DNA of 64,000 bases from Polynucleobacter sp. MWH-UH2A (GTDB taxonomy: Bacteria > Pseudomonadota > Gammaproteobacteria > Burkholderiales > Burkholderiaceae): positions 1,302,001-1,366,000 of the forward strand of contig NZ_CP061321.1 in assembly GCF_018687195.1 (NCBI RefSeq), written 5' to 3'. Every line of letters begins with the position of its first letter. Within the stretch, counting starts at the first letter, position 1. The notes under the pieces were generated by a model. It searched no databases, was not told the origin of the DNA, and was given only the letters and a program-made list of their open reading frames with translations. Shown here one piece after another: positions 63,067-64,000 of the stretch. A program made the position numbers and the translations under genes.

Positions 63067-63456
63067 ATGACTGCAAGAAAAAGTATTTATGAGGCCATTG
63101 GGGGTGTCGACAAAATCGATGAATTAGTCGACCGTTTCTACGATTTAATGTCACTAGAACCCCAGTTTCAGGGAATCCGATCGATGCACCCGCAAGATCT
63201 TTCCACTTCAAGAGAAAAGCTGAAGTTTTTCCTGACTGGCTGGATGGGTGGTCCCGATATTTACTCACCCAAGTACGGGCATCCCATGCTTCGCGCCAGA
63301 CATCTACCATTCAAGATTGGCATTAGTGAACGCGATCAATGGCTAGGATGTATGTATCGCGCCTTAGAGGATTGCGGCATCGATGGCAATATTGCAAAAC
63401 AGTTAGAAGAGTCTTTCTTTAACACTGCTAATTGGATGCGCAATCAAGCGCCTTAA
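63067..63456 (+). CDS. Group II truncated haemoglobin
   Basis: A small haem protein of the trHbO type, 129 aa. N-terminal SIYEAIGGVDKIDELVDRFY (about 5-24), the conserved FFLTGWMGGPDIYSPKYGHP (about 57-76) and the proximal-His region LRARHLPFKI (His about 81), followed by W in RDQWLGCM. Group II globins bind oxygen or NO and may protect against oxidative or nitrosative stress. Its stop overlaps the stop of the convergent Bug gene by 4 bp. Confidence 0.9.
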   Translation: MTARKSIYEAIGGVDKIDELVDRFYDLMSLEPQFQGIRSMHPQDLSTSREKLKFFLTGWMGGPDIYSPKYGHPMLRARHLPFKIGISERDQWLGCMYRALEDCGIDGNIAKQLEESFFNTANWMRNQAP

Positions 63457-64000
63457 TCTAGTTTTGCTCCGGCTTGCTTTACTGCCTTCGCCCATTTCGG
63501 CATTTCAGTATTGAGATACTTGGTAAATTGCTCGGGATTTAAGTAGGCTGGGTCGGCACCTTGATCAATCATCTTTTTCTGAATATCAGGGGATTCCAAA
63601 GTTTCTTTAAATGCATGGCTTAGTTGATTTGCAACTTCTGGTGGCGTGCCTTTAGGCGCAAGAATTCCATAGAAGCCAACAACCTCCAGATTAGCAACGC
63701 CGGTCTCAATCACTGTTGGAGTATTGGGTAAGGCAGGATTCCGTTTGGCACTTGTTACAGCCAAAGCCTTTACCTTGCCTTGTTTGGCGTAGTTCGCAGC
63801 CTGCGGGACAGACTCCGCCATAAATTGCACATGACCCGCAATGAGATCCGTAAATGCTGGCGCGCTTCCCTTAAAAGGAATGTGCACCATGAAAATACCA
63901 GTCTCATTTTTTAGCATCTCCGGAACTAAATGAGAAATTCCGCCATTACCAGCAGAGCCATAATTTAGTTTTCCTGGGTTGGCTTTCGCATAGGCAACAA
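63453..64000 (-). CDS. Bug family periplasmic binding protein, cut by window edge
   Basis: The C-terminal ~180 residues of a TctC-like receptor; the frame stays open to the window end at 64000, so the N-terminus and signal are outside. Visible landmarks: YAKANPGKLNYGSAGNGGIS near the edge, IPFKGSAPAFTDLIAGHVQF, VTSAKRNPALPNTPTV, APKGTPPEV and the end AKLD. The tenth Bug protein of the window. Confidence 0.88.
   Translation of the reverse strand, partial: VAYAKANPGKLNYGSAGNGGISHLVPEMLKNETGIFMVHIPFKGSAPAFTDLIAGHVQFMAESVPQAANYAKQGKVKALAVTSAKRNPALPNTPTVIETGVANLEVVGFYGILAPKGTPPEVANQLSHAFKETLESPDIQKKMIDQGADPAYLNPEQFTKYLNTEMPKWAKAVKQAGAKLD

Noticed and set aside
63453-63456. Overlap of the stop codons of the haemoglobin and Bug genes as an antisense regulatory device
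   Set aside because: A 4-bp convergent overlap is common in compact genomes and needs no special explanation.
1-64000. Search for CRISPR arrays, tRNA/rRNA genes, transposases, prophage genes and attachment sites
   Set aside because: None found by reading. A tRNAscan, CRISPR finder and Rfam search would settle this.

Overview
The window looks like a chromosomal segment of a moderate-GC freshwater betaproteobacterium of the Burkholderiaceae, most likely Polynucleobacter or a close relative. This rests on protein character only: many Bug-type (tripartite tricarboxylate transporter, TctC-like) periplasmic binding proteins, a betaproteobacterial-type AddAB pair, a type B ribosomal protein L31 with an alanine/lysine tail, and phasin-, FeoAB- and SelD-like genes. 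I found no tRNA, rRNA, CRISPR array, insertion sequence or prophage. Coding density is high. Only the stretch 15078-15424 exceeds 300 bases between the annotated larger genes, and it holds a terminator and two possible small genes.

Layout. 1-6014 (minus): a complete branched-chain amino acid/amide-type ABC transporter (binding protein, LivH, LivM, LivG, LivF), followed by an M20 deacylase and the start of one more gene that runs off the edge. 6215-13973: small-molecule catabolism, with a sugar-acid-type IlvD/Edd dehydratase, an exported rhodanese, a PEP mutase/isocitrate lyase-family enzyme, a PDC-hydrolase-like amidohydrolase and three Bug proteins. 13978-17274: a YkgJ protein, a HigBA-like toxin-antitoxin pair with a perfect palindromic operator, and an SOS-controlled umuDC operon with two possible small genes downstream. 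17439-21386: a further Bug protein, four less well-known genes and a BrnTA toxin-antitoxin pair with an aberrant toxin start. 21400-27926: AddAB-like recombination helicase/nuclease. 28059-33703: core genes trxA, rho and rpmE2, then a membrane glycosyltransferase and a MATE exporter.

33715-45049: envelope proteins, DsbB with a small membrane-protein partner, an enoyl-CoA hydratase, a lipoprotein-type alpha/beta hydrolase, two FAH-family enzymes, a SemiSWEET, four more Bug proteins, and a tight Bug / exported class II aldolase / cytochrome c operon. 45146-47294: feoAB behind a Fur-like box. 47497-50861: an FMN-binding PaiB-like regulator, ModA, a ModE/PBP-like regulator and TupA. 50946-55998: an exported protein of unknown role, an acetyltransferase, a thioesterase, a cysteine dioxygenase-like cupin, a Tat-exported transglutaminase, a TlpA thioredoxin and SelD. 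56011-64000: a beta-hydroxyacid dehydrogenase, several small proteins, a histone H1-like peptide, a Bug protein followed by a four-domain rhodanese, an FAH protein with a Tat-like leader, a Trp-rich protein, a phasin, a truncated haemoglobin and a Bug protein cut by the window edge.

The main theme is uptake and oxidation of small organic acids. There are ten Bug binding proteins, and none of the TctA/TctB membrane subunits they normally serve is in the window. Several sit beside enzymes for keto, hydroxy or sugar acids. A second theme is metal and sulfur/selenium handling (FeoAB, molybdate/tungstate binding proteins, SelD, rhodaneses, cysteine dioxygenase). The best candidates for something undescribed are the Bug / periplasmic aldolase / cytochrome c operon, the Tat-leader FAH protein, and the small membrane protein downstream of umuDC.
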